A stretch of DNA of 64,000 nucleotides from an uncultured Spirochaetaceae bacterium. GTDB taxonomy: Bacteria; Spirochaetota; Spirochaetia; Sphaerochaetales; Sphaerochaetaceae. Location of the stretch: assembly GCA_944389145.1 (NCBI GenBank), contig CALXLH010000003.1, forward strand, positions 62,001 to 126,000, in the 5' to 3' direction. Position numbers and translations under genes: made by a program. Shown here one piece after another: positions 1-7,317 of the stretch; the first letter of the stretch is position 1; every line of letters begins with the position of its first letter. The notes beneath the pieces were generated by a model. It had not been told where the DNA came from. It was given only the letters and a program-made list of their open reading frames with translations, and did not search any database.

Positions 1-266
1 CTCATATGAGCCGAAGCTACTACTCCGCGACATTCAAGCAACTCAATGGAGTCTCCGTTTGGGGGTATATAACCGCCCAGCGCATAGACAGGGCCCAGCA
101 TCTGCTCGAATCTACTTCGCTTCCCGTGATGGAGATCAGCGAGCATTGCGGCTTCAACAACATCGCGAATTTCAATCGTTCATTCAAGAAGATAACAGGC
201 AAGACGCCGCGAGGATACCGCAAGGATGTCCAAGGACGCCTCTCTAGCGATAGATTGCCTGATTAG
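1..266 (+). CDS. AraC-family regulator, C-terminal fragment (cut by window edge)
   Basis: This is the C-terminal DNA-binding part of an AraC/XylS transcription factor. The reading frame is open to the window edge, so the sensor domain and the true start lie outside. Visible are the second half of the first helix-turn-helix (SRSYYSATFKQLNG), the linking helix with YITAQRIDRAQHLL, and the second helix-turn-helix ending in FNRSFKKITGKTPRGYR, the AraC signature. The stop at 264-266 overlaps the AGGAGG ribosome site of the next gene, so the regulator and the dehydratase are probably co-transcribed, and it probably controls the sugar-acid genes that follow. The inducer cannot be seen. Confidence 0.9.
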   Translation, partial: HMSRSYYSATFKQLNGVSVWGYITAQRIDRAQHLLESTSLPVMEISEHCGFNNIANFNRSFKKITGKTPRGYRKDVQGRLSSDRLPD

Positions 267-276
267 GAGGAATTTG

Positions 277-1617
277 ATGAGGCAGGGTATCGATCCAAGT
301 ACGCTGAAGATAACGGACATCCGCTTTGCGGATATCGATGGAGCACCGAAACGGTGCACTCTTCTGAAGATATATACGAATCAGGGGCTTGTGGGCTTCG
401 GTGAGGTGAGGGATGCGTCGAGCAAGACGTATGCGCTTATGCTCAAGAGCAGGCTTCTCGGAGAGAATCCCTGTAATGTCGATAGACTCTTCCATAAGAT
501 CAAGCAGTTCGGCGGTCCTTCGAGGCAGGGTGGAGGCGTCTCAGGCATAGAGATCGCGCTCTGGGACCTTGCGGGAAAGGCCTGGGGCGTTCCTGCATAT
601 CAGCTTCTTGGCGGCAAGTTCCGCGACAGAATCCGCGTCTATTGCGATACGGACGCAGATGGCAAGGACAACAGCGGCCATGCCATGGGACTGGCTCTGA
701 AGAAGCGCATGGAGATGGGCTTCACATTCCTCAAGATGGATCTTGGGATTGGCCTTCTCATGGATGTTCCTGGAACGCTATGTGCCCCTCTTGGATTCAT
801 CGACGAGATGAAGCAGTATGCTCCGCATCTGCTGAATGTCCAGGGAGGATCCGTCACTGCGGATATGGTCAGGAGGCAGCATAGTTACGACATAGTGACG
901 ACAGCGCATCCATTTACGGGCATCCATATCACAGAGAAGGGGTTGGATATCCTCGAGCAGTATGTGCACGATGTAAGGGAGGTCATCGGATACGAGGTTC
1001 CCCTCGCCATCGATCACTTCGGGCATGTGTGCGTCGAGGATGGCATTCGCTTTGCGAAGAGGATGGAGAAGTACGGCATAGCCTGGATAGAGGATATGAT
1101 TCCATGGATTTACCCTGACCAGTACAGGAGGCTGCGCAATGCAACGACCGTTCCTGTATGCACTGGGGAGGATATCTATCTCAAGGAGGATTTCAGGAAG
1201 ATCATCGAGGGCGGCTGCGTCTCCATCATCCATCCGGATATCCTCACGTGCGGCGGTGCGTTGGAGCTGAAGAAGATTGCTGATATCGCGGACGAGAATG
1301 GCGTTGCGGTTGCAATCCATATGGCCGAGAGCCCTGTTGCATGCATGGCGGCGGTCCATGCAGCGGCGGCGATGCACAATATTCTGGCCATGGAGTTGCA
1401 CTCCGTGGATGTCCCATGGTGGCAGGATATCGCGAAGGGACTTGATAAGCCGCTGATCAAGGATGGCTACATCAGGGTTCCCGATGCTCCCGGACTTGGA
1501 ATCGAGTCGCTCGATGACAGCGTAATCGAGACGCATCTGAATAAAGACATCCCCGGCCTTTGGGAGCCTACGGATCAGTGGAATACGGAATTCGCCAACG
1601 ACAGGATTTGGAGCTGA
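277..1617 (+). CDS. Enolase-superfamily (mandelate racemase/muconate lactonizing) sugar acid dehydratase
   Basis: A 446-residue member of the mandelate racemase branch of the enolase superfamily. These enzymes abstract the proton alpha to a carboxylate, and many dehydrate aldonic acids. In order one sees the N-terminal capping domain, the lysine motif FLKMD, three acidic metal ligands spaced along the barrel (in AIDHFG, WIEDMI and TGEDIY), and a late histidine in AIHMAES. A longer frame opens at 226, but ATG 277 follows a perfect AGGAGG (265-270) at six bases, so I start there. It heads a three-gene run with an RraA-like protein and a short-chain dehydrogenase. The exact substrate (gluconate, galactonate or another acid) cannot be read from the sequence. 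Confidence 0.88.
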   Translation: MRQGIDPSTLKITDIRFADIDGAPKRCTLLKIYTNQGLVGFGEVRDASSKTYALMLKSRLLGENPCNVDRLFHKIKQFGGPSRQGGGVSGIEIALWDLAGKAWGVPAYQLLGGKFRDRIRVYCDTDADGKDNSGHAMGLALKKRMEMGFTFLKMDLGIGLLMDVPGTLCAPLGFIDEMKQYAPHLLNVQGGSVTADMVRRQHSYDIVTTAHPFTGIHITEKGLDILEQYVHDVREVIGYEVPLAIDHFGHVCVEDGIRFAKRMEKYGIAWIEDMIPWIYPDQYRRLRNATTVPVCTGEDIYLKEDFRKIIEGGCVSIIHPDILTCGGALELKKIADIADENGVAVAIHMAESPVACMAAVHAAAAMHNILAMELHSVDVPWWQDIAKGLDKPLIKDGYIRVPDAPGLGIESLDDSVIETHLNKDIPGLWEPTDQWNTEFANDRIWS

Positions 1618-1620
1618 TGT

Positions 1621-2553
1621 ATGAAATTCGATGATAGGGACAGCATTATGGCCATCACTCCGGAATGGAAGGGGGAGAGATTCCCCGATGGCAGGCCGAA
1701 GGTTGCGGACAAGTACCTCGATGCCCTCTACGGCATGACGCTTGAGGAGCTTTGGAAGCCTATCTTCACTAGGGGCTATGAGAATCAGTTCATAGCCATG
1801 GATTCGGTATTCCCCGAATTCAATGAGGATGGAGATGTGCTTCATAAGATGGTAGGACGTGCGGTCACTGCCGTGTATGCTCCTACGAGGCCGGACTACT
1901 ATGCCGCTTCATGCGCCATAGCAGCTTCGCAGGGATGGCATGGCACCCCTAACCAGTGGGTGCTGGACAGCCTTGTCGACAGGGATGTACTGGTCGTGGA
2001 CATGTACGACAAGATTTATAAGGGCACATTCATCGGAGGCAATTTGGCAACGGCGCTCGCTTCCAAGACGCATACTGGCGGTGCCGTCATCTGGGGTGGC
2101 ATCCGCGATGTCGAGCAGGTGAAGAAGGTTAAGGGTATCCAAATATACTATCGTGGCATAGATCCAACTCCGATCAGGGATTTCGTGATGACTGGATTCA
2201 ACACCCCTGCACGCATCGGAACGGGCCGGGAAGCGGCGATATGCCTTCCCGGGGATGTCGTATATGGCTGCAGCGGTGGGGTGCTGTTCATTCCGCCATC
2301 GCTTGTCGTCGATGTCGTTGAAGGCGGAGCGAAAACGAAGGTCAAAGATATGTTCGGCTTCAAGATGATCTCCGAGAACAGGTTCACCACCGCTCAGATT
2401 GACAAGAATACCTGGACTGAGGAGATGCTGGATCTCCTGATGGATTTCATCAGGACGGAACCCGAGGCGGAGGAGTTCAGGAATATAGACTGGAGCCATG
2501 AATACGATCTGGCTAGGAACGGCGATCCGAACGACACGCAGTCCGCGCTTTGA
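1621..2553 (+). CDS. RraA/dimethylmenaquinone methyltransferase-like family protein
   Basis: A 310-residue protein of the RraA-like fold, a family that includes 4-hydroxy-4-methyl-2-oxoglutarate/oxaloacetate aldolases as well as the RNase E inhibitor RraA. Diagnostic are FIGGNLATALASK, the substrate-loop motif GAVIWGGIRDVEQ with its conserved Arg-Asp pair, and LPGDVVYGCSGGVLFIPP. It is longer than classical RraA (about 160 residues), with extra N- and C-terminal segments. ATG 1621 lies three bases after the preceding stop with GGAG seven bases upstream. Between a sugar-acid dehydratase and an SDR, a catabolic aldolase or related role is far likelier than RNase control. Confidence 0.82.
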   Translation: MKFDDRDSIMAITPEWKGERFPDGRPKVADKYLDALYGMTLEELWKPIFTRGYENQFIAMDSVFPEFNEDGDVLHKMVGRAVTAVYAPTRPDYYAASCAIAASQGWHGTPNQWVLDSLVDRDVLVVDMYDKIYKGTFIGGNLATALASKTHTGGAVIWGGIRDVEQVKKVKGIQIYYRGIDPTPIRDFVMTGFNTPARIGTGREAAICLPGDVVYGCSGGVLFIPPSLVVDVVEGGAKTKVKDMFGFKMISENRFTTAQIDKNTWTEEMLDLLMDFIRTEPEAEEFRNIDWSHEYDLARNGDPNDTQSAL

Positions 2554-2569
2554 TCATGGAGGATATAGT

Positions 2570-3313
2570 ATGGATTTCGATTTGACTGGACATAGAGCAT
2601 TCGTGACCGGTTCAAGCATGGGAATCGGCAGTGCTATAGCACTTGAGCTTGCCCGAGGAGGTGCTGACGTCATCGTGCATGCTTCCCGCCCCAGCGAGAA
2701 GGCCGAGGCGATTTCGGAGGAGATCAGGAAGATTGGCAGGGAGAGTTCCGTAATAGCAGCTGATCTCTGCAGACCAGAGGCTGTGGAAGGGATGCTGGAG
2801 GCCTTGCCCGATGTGGATATAATCATACTCAATGCCTCCGTGCAGATCCGAAAGCCATGGACTGAGATAACGGTGGAGGAGTATGAGCGGCAGATGAACT
2901 GCAACTTCCTTGCCTCCATGATGATTGCGCAGCATTGCGTTGGCTATATGAAGGAGAATGGGTGGGGCAGGATCGTGACGATCGGCAGCGTTCAGGAACT
3001 GAAGCCGCATCCGGAGATGCTGGTCTATTCATCATCCAAGTGCGCTCAGAGAGGTATGGTGCGCTCACTGGCCGGACAGCTGGCGAAGTACAGGATTACA
3101 GTGAATAATGTGGCACCTGGCGTCATCTATACGGACAGGAACAAGGAAGCGCTTGCCGATGAGTCGTATGCTAAGAGTGTTATGGACAGCATCCCTCTTG
3201 GATATTATGGCGAGAAGGAGGATCTTGCCGGTATAGTGAGGCTCCTCTGCTCAGAGCAAGGACGATACATAACAGGCCAGAGCATCTTCGTTGATGGTGG
3301 AAAGAGCCTCTGA
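2570..3313 (+). CDS. Short-chain dehydrogenase/reductase (SDR)
   Basis: A 247-residue classical SDR that oxidises or reduces a hydroxyl or keto group with NAD(P). The Rossmann motif is VTGSSMGIG near residue 11, the structural LNAS motif follows, and the catalytic serine (TIGSV) and YSSSK (Tyr-x3-Lys) are present. The C-terminus ITGQSIFVDGGKS is standard. ATG 2570 follows GGAGGA at six bases; the longer frame from 2498 overlaps the previous gene and has no ribosome site. Its stop abuts the stop of the convergent lactonase so that TGATCA encodes both. The context suggests a sugar or sugar-acid dehydrogenase. Confidence 0.9.
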   Translation: MDFDLTGHRAFVTGSSMGIGSAIALELARGGADVIVHASRPSEKAEAISEEIRKIGRESSVIAADLCRPEAVEGMLEALPDVDIIILNASVQIRKPWTEITVEEYERQMNCNFLASMMIAQHCVGYMKENGWGRIVTIGSVQELKPHPEMLVYSSSKCAQRGMVRSLAGQLAKYRITVNNVAPGVIYTDRNKEALADESYAKSVMDSIPLGYYGEKEDLAGIVRLLCSEQGRYITGQSIFVDGGKSL

Positions 3314-4276
3314 TCAATCGGTCAGGGCAATAGGCGAAGGGCATTCGAGCTCGGAGGTCATCTCCGCGCAGATGCCGTTCTCCATTCTGAAAGCTACCAC
3401 ATTGCCGCTCCGCTCATTCGCCACGATGAGAAAGCCTCTGACCATGATGAAGTCGCGGGGCCAATGCCCGTTGCAGCTGGTGTTCGCGGCAAGCTCCAGC
3501 CTATTCCCCCTTATATGATAATGCGTTATGGTGTCATATCCGCGCTGGGAGACATATACCATATCCCCAGCAGTACGTATCGCTGCAGAGAGGTTCTCCC
3601 CCGCGAATGAGCTTGGTATGCCTCTATGCATGCTCTGGAGGTTGAAGTGGCCATTGCAATATCCGAGGACCGCGGTCTCGGATGAAAGCTCGCATGCTAG
3701 GAATGCATGTTCTCCATCTTGTGAGAATGCAATGTGGCGCGGCCCGCTTCCTGCAGGAAGCCTTGCTTCATCGCAGAGGACAAGATCCTTGCTATATGTG
3801 TAGATTGCATCGAGTCCTAGGTCGCATACAGCAAGGAATTCTCCATCTGGAGTTGGAATGATCTGGTGCGGATGTGGTGCGTCCTGCCTGGCAATGTCCT
3901 TTCCCTGCCCTTCATGCTCCACGACGATATCAGGAATGCGTGATATGCTTGAGGAGAGGTAATTCGCTGTATATATACGACCATCAAGCACTGATATGTA
4001 TGCAGAGACGAGGCCATGGGTGGACCTCTCTCCAGAGCAGGAACCAAGCGATCCATCATCACTTATGGCTATGCAGACCTCGGAGCTGCAGCTGCTATCA
4101 GCATATGGGCTTCTGAGGGTTGCATATATCTGCCTGCCATCCTTTGCCAGATACATAGGCCTGTCTAGATGGACCATCTCCCTTCTGCAGAGAACCCCAT
4201 TGTCATCGATCGTCGCATGGAGTATTCCGGCATCTTTGCTGCAGCATGCGATGTAGAGATCCGTGATTCCGTCCAT
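3314..4276 (-). CDS. Lactonase family (6-phosphogluconolactonase-like, seven-bladed propeller) protein
   Basis: A protein of about 320 residues resembling the YbhE/Pgl beta-propeller lactonases that hydrolyse sugar lactones. Typical repeats include DAPHPHQIIPTPDGEF, GSGPRHIAFSQDGEHAF and NGHWPRDFIMV, in which the family carries conserved His and Arg residues. I start at ATG 4276 because a consensus TATAAT (4283-4288, minus strand) ends exactly six bases before it; upstream ATG/TTG options have no ribosome site. It is convergent with the SDR. Together with the dehydratase and SDR it gives a plausible lactone-to-acid-to-ketoacid route. Confidence 0.83.
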   Translation of the reverse strand: MDGITDLYIACCSKDAGILHATIDDNGVLCRREMVHLDRPMYLAKDGRQIYATLRSPYADSSCSSEVCIAISDDGSLGSCSGERSTHGLVSAYISVLDGRIYTANYLSSSISRIPDIVVEHEGQGKDIARQDAPHPHQIIPTPDGEFLAVCDLGLDAIYTYSKDLVLCDEARLPAGSGPRHIAFSQDGEHAFLACELSSETAVLGYCNGHFNLQSMHRGIPSSFAGENLSAAIRTAGDMVYVSQRGYDTITHYHIRGNRLELAANTSCNGHWPRDFIMVRGFLIVANERSGNVVAFRMENGICAEMTSELECPSPIALTD

Positions 4277-4282
4277 GTTGGG

Positions 4283-4288
4283 ATTATA
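4283..4288 (-). promoter_or_regulatory. -10 box of leaderless lactonase transcript
   Basis: TATAAT on the minus strand followed by six bases (CCCAAC) and ATG 4276. At normal -10 to +1 spacing the transcript would begin at the start codon. No good -35 hexamer is seen at 16-18 bases. Confidence 0.55.
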
Positions 4289-4334
4289 CCATCGCATGCA
4301 ATGCAAACTCGGGTGCAATCATCCTTATTTCTTC

Positions 4335-4343
4335 TGATATAAT
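4335..4343 (+). promoter_or_regulatory. Extended -10 promoter before the 4351 fragment
   Basis: TGATATAAT (extended -10, TGn-TATAAT) ends seven bases before ATG 4351. It is divergent from the lactonase promoter with about 50 bases between the two -10 boxes, and no -35 element is clear. Confidence 0.5.
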
Positions 4344-4350
4344 CCTACCC

Positions 4351-4545
4351 ATGTTCGAACTCATTCAGGCTGTCGGAAGCAGCTATTTCATAGAGAGTCC
4401 TGCGAAAAGGACCGAGGAAATCATCAGTAGCGATATCACTAGAGACAATGCCTTCTTCATTTCTTACCTCCGTATGATTGTTTTTCACATTATCCGGTTA
4501 CACCACGGTGCTTCCGGCCTTGAATACTTCCTTGTTCTCGATTGA
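4351..4545 (+). pseudogene. Truncated metallo-beta-lactamase-fold gene start (remnant)
   Basis: The first 19 or so codons (MFELIQAVGSSYFIESPAK) look like the beginning of an MBL-fold metallohydrolase, whose N-termini typically read as a short strand followed by YYI-x-SPAK. After that the frame runs on for about 45 codons without family features and into the 3' end of the convergent FAD oxidoreductase. It keeps a good extended -10 promoter seven bases before the ATG. I read it as the 5' stump of a deleted gene. The family match rests on a short stretch and could be chance. Confidence 0.35.
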
Positions 4546-6267
4546 TTTCAGGAATGTGAGGAATTCATCGAGATGATCTGTATAGATATCCCTTGGCAGG
4601 CATCCATGCTTCATGCATAGCCTGGCCGCATATCCTACGACCTCGCCCATGATTCCGCAGGTTCTCATTACCCTGGCCGTCCCTGCCGCATCATGCGATA
4701 CGCTGACGTTCCGGCCTGCCATGAACATATTGCGGATATTCCTCGAATAAAGGATCCTGTACGGCAGGAAGTAGGGCCAGTCGACGATTTCCCTGCAATC
4801 CATCGTTAAGAACGCGTCCCCTTCGTGGAAGGCTGCGTAGTAGTTCTTATGGGGATAATGGACATCGAAGTTCCACGTAGTCGCAGCGCAGGCGTCGGGA
4901 AATCTATACTTGAAATCGGTCTTTGTCAGCACGATATCTCCGAAGAGCCTCCTGGATTCCCGCTTCCCGGCAATAGCCGCCGCAAACGTCAGTTCATATT
5001 CCTGATAGTCTTTGTCGACGTTCCTGAGCGTATCCCAGGCACCGTACATGGCACGGAAATTCAGATCCCTTGCATATTCCGCCTTGTCTATCGGGTCCTC
5101 GGTCATGCCGCTTTCCCAGAACCAGCATCCCAGGGATTCGATCCTCTTATGGCCATAGAAGTCAATGTGGTCGCCGCGGCCTGGAAAGACATCCCTTGAA
5201 AGATCCACTGCCCAGGGACAGCGTGGAAACGGCTTCGGGTCTGAAACCTTTTCGATATGCCACAGATTCGACAGTCCCATGTGGCCGTTTGTCGTGACTT
5301 CGAAATCCGCTCCGGCAAGGGCTCCGAGATTTCCGTCCCCTGTCGTGTCGGCAAAGAGCCCTGCCTTTATCGTGACAAGCCTTTCGTTCCTATAGTCCAG
5401 CAGGGTGACTGACCTGATCAGATCCCCGTCCATCTGGCAATCGATGAGGCAGTGTTCCATGAAGAGTGTCAGGTTCTCCTGCCTGCGCATGATTGCCATC
5501 TTCCTGTCATCCTCATATAGCTCAGCCTTGTTGACCGGGCCATAGTGCCCGATATTCTTCTGTTCGAATTCTCCGACGATGTTCCCCAGCCCCGGGAATG
5601 GCTCATAATTGGTGCCTCCGCCGAGCCATACGCGGATTTCAGAGCTGTTGTTGCCTCCGACAATCGGTCTGTCCTGGACGAGCGCAACCTTCACGCCACC
5701 CCGTGCCGCAGCGATGGAGGAGCACATGCCTGCGAAGCCTCCTCCCACGCATACCATGTCAAACTCATATACTGGTTTGTCTTTTATGACATTATCAATA
5801 TATGATCCAAGGACTTCACGGCCGTTCTCTGGAAGCGATACCTCATCCTTTGAGATGTAAATATAGGCTATCCTGCCCTCGAATCCCGTAAGATCATGTA
5901 TCGTGACCCTTGTGCTGCCTTTCCTGATGTGCAGCAGCCCACCGTATTCCCATCCCCACTGTTCGCATCTGGTTCCGAGAATGCAGGTCTTCTGATTCCC
6001 TATATGAATCTCATATTTCCCAGGGGCCATGTCCTTGTGCCATGGGGCCACCCAGTTAAATGTATATGCATAGATATGATAGTCGCCTTCTTCTTCGCAG
6101 GACAGAGCTGTTGATGCATCTTCTACAGGGGTGCCGAGCCCATGGGCAAGAAGATAAACGCCTCCCATATTGAGAATGAACTCGCTATCACGTACCCAGC
6201 CGCCGTTATCATCGAACGCTGCGCAGGAGAGCATCAGATTGTCCTTCAAGACCTTGTTCATTGCCAT
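4498..6267 (-). CDS. FAD-dependent oxidoreductase (FAD_oxidored family)
   Basis: A 589-residue flavoprotein. Residues 1-165 form an N-terminal domain of beta-rich character; then comes the dinucleotide-binding motif VCVGGGFAGMCSSIAAARGG, VGGNNSSEIRVWLGGGTN and a second FAD segment, LFADTTGDGNLGALAGADF. The C-terminal IRNMFMAGRNVSVSHDAAGTARV closes the FAD site. This layout matches the PF12831-type oxidoreductases found in polysaccharide and sugar-acid loci. GAGAGGA lies about six bases before ATG 6267. It is divergent from an AraC regulator at 6373, which is its likely controller. The substrate is unknown. Confidence 0.8.
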   Translation of the reverse strand: MAMNKVLKDNLMLSCAAFDDNGGWVRDSEFILNMGGVYLLAHGLGTPVEDASTALSCEEEGDYHIYAYTFNWVAPWHKDMAPGKYEIHIGNQKTCILGTRCEQWGWEYGGLLHIRKGSTRVTIHDLTGFEGRIAYIYISKDEVSLPENGREVLGSYIDNVIKDKPVYEFDMVCVGGGFAGMCSSIAAARGGVKVALVQDRPIVGGNNSSEIRVWLGGGTNYEPFPGLGNIVGEFEQKNIGHYGPVNKAELYEDDRKMAIMRRQENLTLFMEHCLIDCQMDGDLIRSVTLLDYRNERLVTIKAGLFADTTGDGNLGALAGADFEVTTNGHMGLSNLWHIEKVSDPKPFPRCPWAVDLSRDVFPGRGDHIDFYGHKRIESLGCWFWESGMTEDPIDKAEYARDLNFRAMYGAWDTLRNVDKDYQEYELTFAAAIAGKRESRRLFGDIVLTKTDFKYRFPDACAATTWNFDVHYPHKNYYAAFHEGDAFLTMDCREIVDWPYFLPYRILYSRNIRNMFMAGRNVSVSHDAAGTARVMRTCGIMGEVVGYAARLCMKHGCLPRDIYTDHLDEFLTFLKSIENKEVFKAGSTVV

Positions 6268-6338
6268 TCAACATCCTCTCTATATTGAGATTTTCAGATG
6301 ACTTTTGCCTGATGAGGATGTTCTATCCAACAGTTTAC

Positions 6339-6366
6339 TTGTCAAATATGATACAGATGTTATCAT
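6339..6366 (+). promoter_or_regulatory. Promoter of AraC gene (leaderless GTG)
   Basis: TTGTCA (6339-6344), a 16-base spacer and TATCAT (6361-6366), followed by six bases and GTG 6373. The -35 overlaps a minus-strand TTGACA facing the FAD oxidoreductase, so the two divergent promoters share this region. Confidence 0.6.
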
Positions 6367-6372
6367 ATATCC

Positions 6373-7182
6373 GTGGATTATGACTGGATAGACAGGCATT
6401 CAAACAAGTATGCCCAGACGTTAAATGGCAAGATATTCACCGGAGTCAGCTGCAATACCGAGAGCATCAGGCGTACGAATAGAAGCGAATGCGGAATGGT
6501 GATAACCTTGGTGGTTTCCGGATATGGTTCCTTGGTGGCGGGAGAGAAGACCTATGCCATAAAGCCTGGAAGCGTCATGTTTCGGCATCCACGGATGGAC
6601 TACCGGTTCGTGCTGTCGAGCCAGTGCTTTCATCGAAGATGCTATCTGGTGCTTCCCAATGAGATTTTTTCCCTCCTGAGTGAGATCCACCCTAATCTCG
6701 TCAATGTTCCTCCTGTATTTACGGTTGAGGATATACGGAGGTTCTTCGACGATTTCCTCCTCGTGTATGAAAGCGTTGAGATGGCTACCGACGAGAACTT
6801 CTTTTCCCTTCTTCCCGTTGTCGAACGCTACATGCTTCATGTCCTGTCATCATATCTGATGGAGGGGAAGTCCGCCCAGCTCCGGCGGGCAAAGGCCCAG
6901 CTGGAAATGGACTTCACATCCTCTTTGGAGGATATAGCCCGGGAGTACTCCATGAGCTATAACACCTTCCGCAAGAATTTTGCCCAGGCATATAAGATCG
7001 CGCCGCAGCGATACAGGCTGAAATGCAAGGTGGAGAAGGCTAAGCAGCTTCTGTCCATGGGATATCAATGCTCAGAGGTAGCCGATATGCTTAGCTATCC
7101 GGATCTCTATACCTTCTCCCACCAGTTCAAGGCGCTCGTCGGAGAGACGCCGAGAGAGTACCGGAAGGTACATATCCTGTGA
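6373..7182 (+). CDS. AraC-family transcriptional regulator
   Basis: A 269-residue activator with an N-terminal cupin-like sensing domain (roughly residues 20-110, including GEKTYAIKPGSVMFRHP) and a C-terminal double helix-turn-helix (residues 175-268: MSYNTFRKNFAQAYKIAPQRYR, then SHQFKALVGETPREYRKV). The start is GTG 6373, six bases after TATCAT; no Shine-Dalgarno sequence exists. It is divergent from the FAD oxidoreductase, so it probably controls that gene and perhaps the neighbouring sugar-acid cluster. The ligand is unknown. Confidence 0.9.
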   Translation: MDYDWIDRHSNKYAQTLNGKIFTGVSCNTESIRRTNRSECGMVITLVVSGYGSLVAGEKTYAIKPGSVMFRHPRMDYRFVLSSQCFHRRCYLVLPNEIFSLLSEIHPNLVNVPPVFTVEDIRRFFDDFLLVYESVEMATDENFFSLLPVVERYMLHVLSSYLMEGKSAQLRRAKAQLEMDFTSSLEDIAREYSMSYNTFRKNFAQAYKIAPQRYRLKCKVEKAKQLLSMGYQCSEVADMLSYPDLYTFSHQFKALVGETPREYRKVHIL

Positions 7183-7269
7183 TTATGGCGCTGATCCTGA
7201 GAGAAGCGTTCAGTGGGAGAAAGACCGTATTTCCCTGATTATATGATAGCTGCCAGTTCGTATTGAGAA

Positions 7270-7298
7270 AGGGCTACCGCTTCGCCTGCGGCAGCCCT
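7270..7298 (-). terminator. Rho-independent terminator of proS
   Basis: AGGGCT-A-CCGC, a loop, then GCGG-C-AGCCCT forms a strong stem. On the minus strand it is followed by TTTCTC. It lies 20 bases past the proS stop and also serves the end of the AraC gene. Confidence 0.75.
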
Positions 7299-7317
7299 CT
7301 AGTCATCCTGCAGTGGA

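Noticed and set aside
778-1845. Long antisense frame over the dehydratase
   Set aside because: It is a shadow of the plus-strand gene, a by-product of its codon composition, with no ribosome site and no family features.
4277-4318. Upstream TTG/ATG starts of the lactonase
   Set aside because: They lack ribosome sites, and the -10 box lies between them and ATG 4276.
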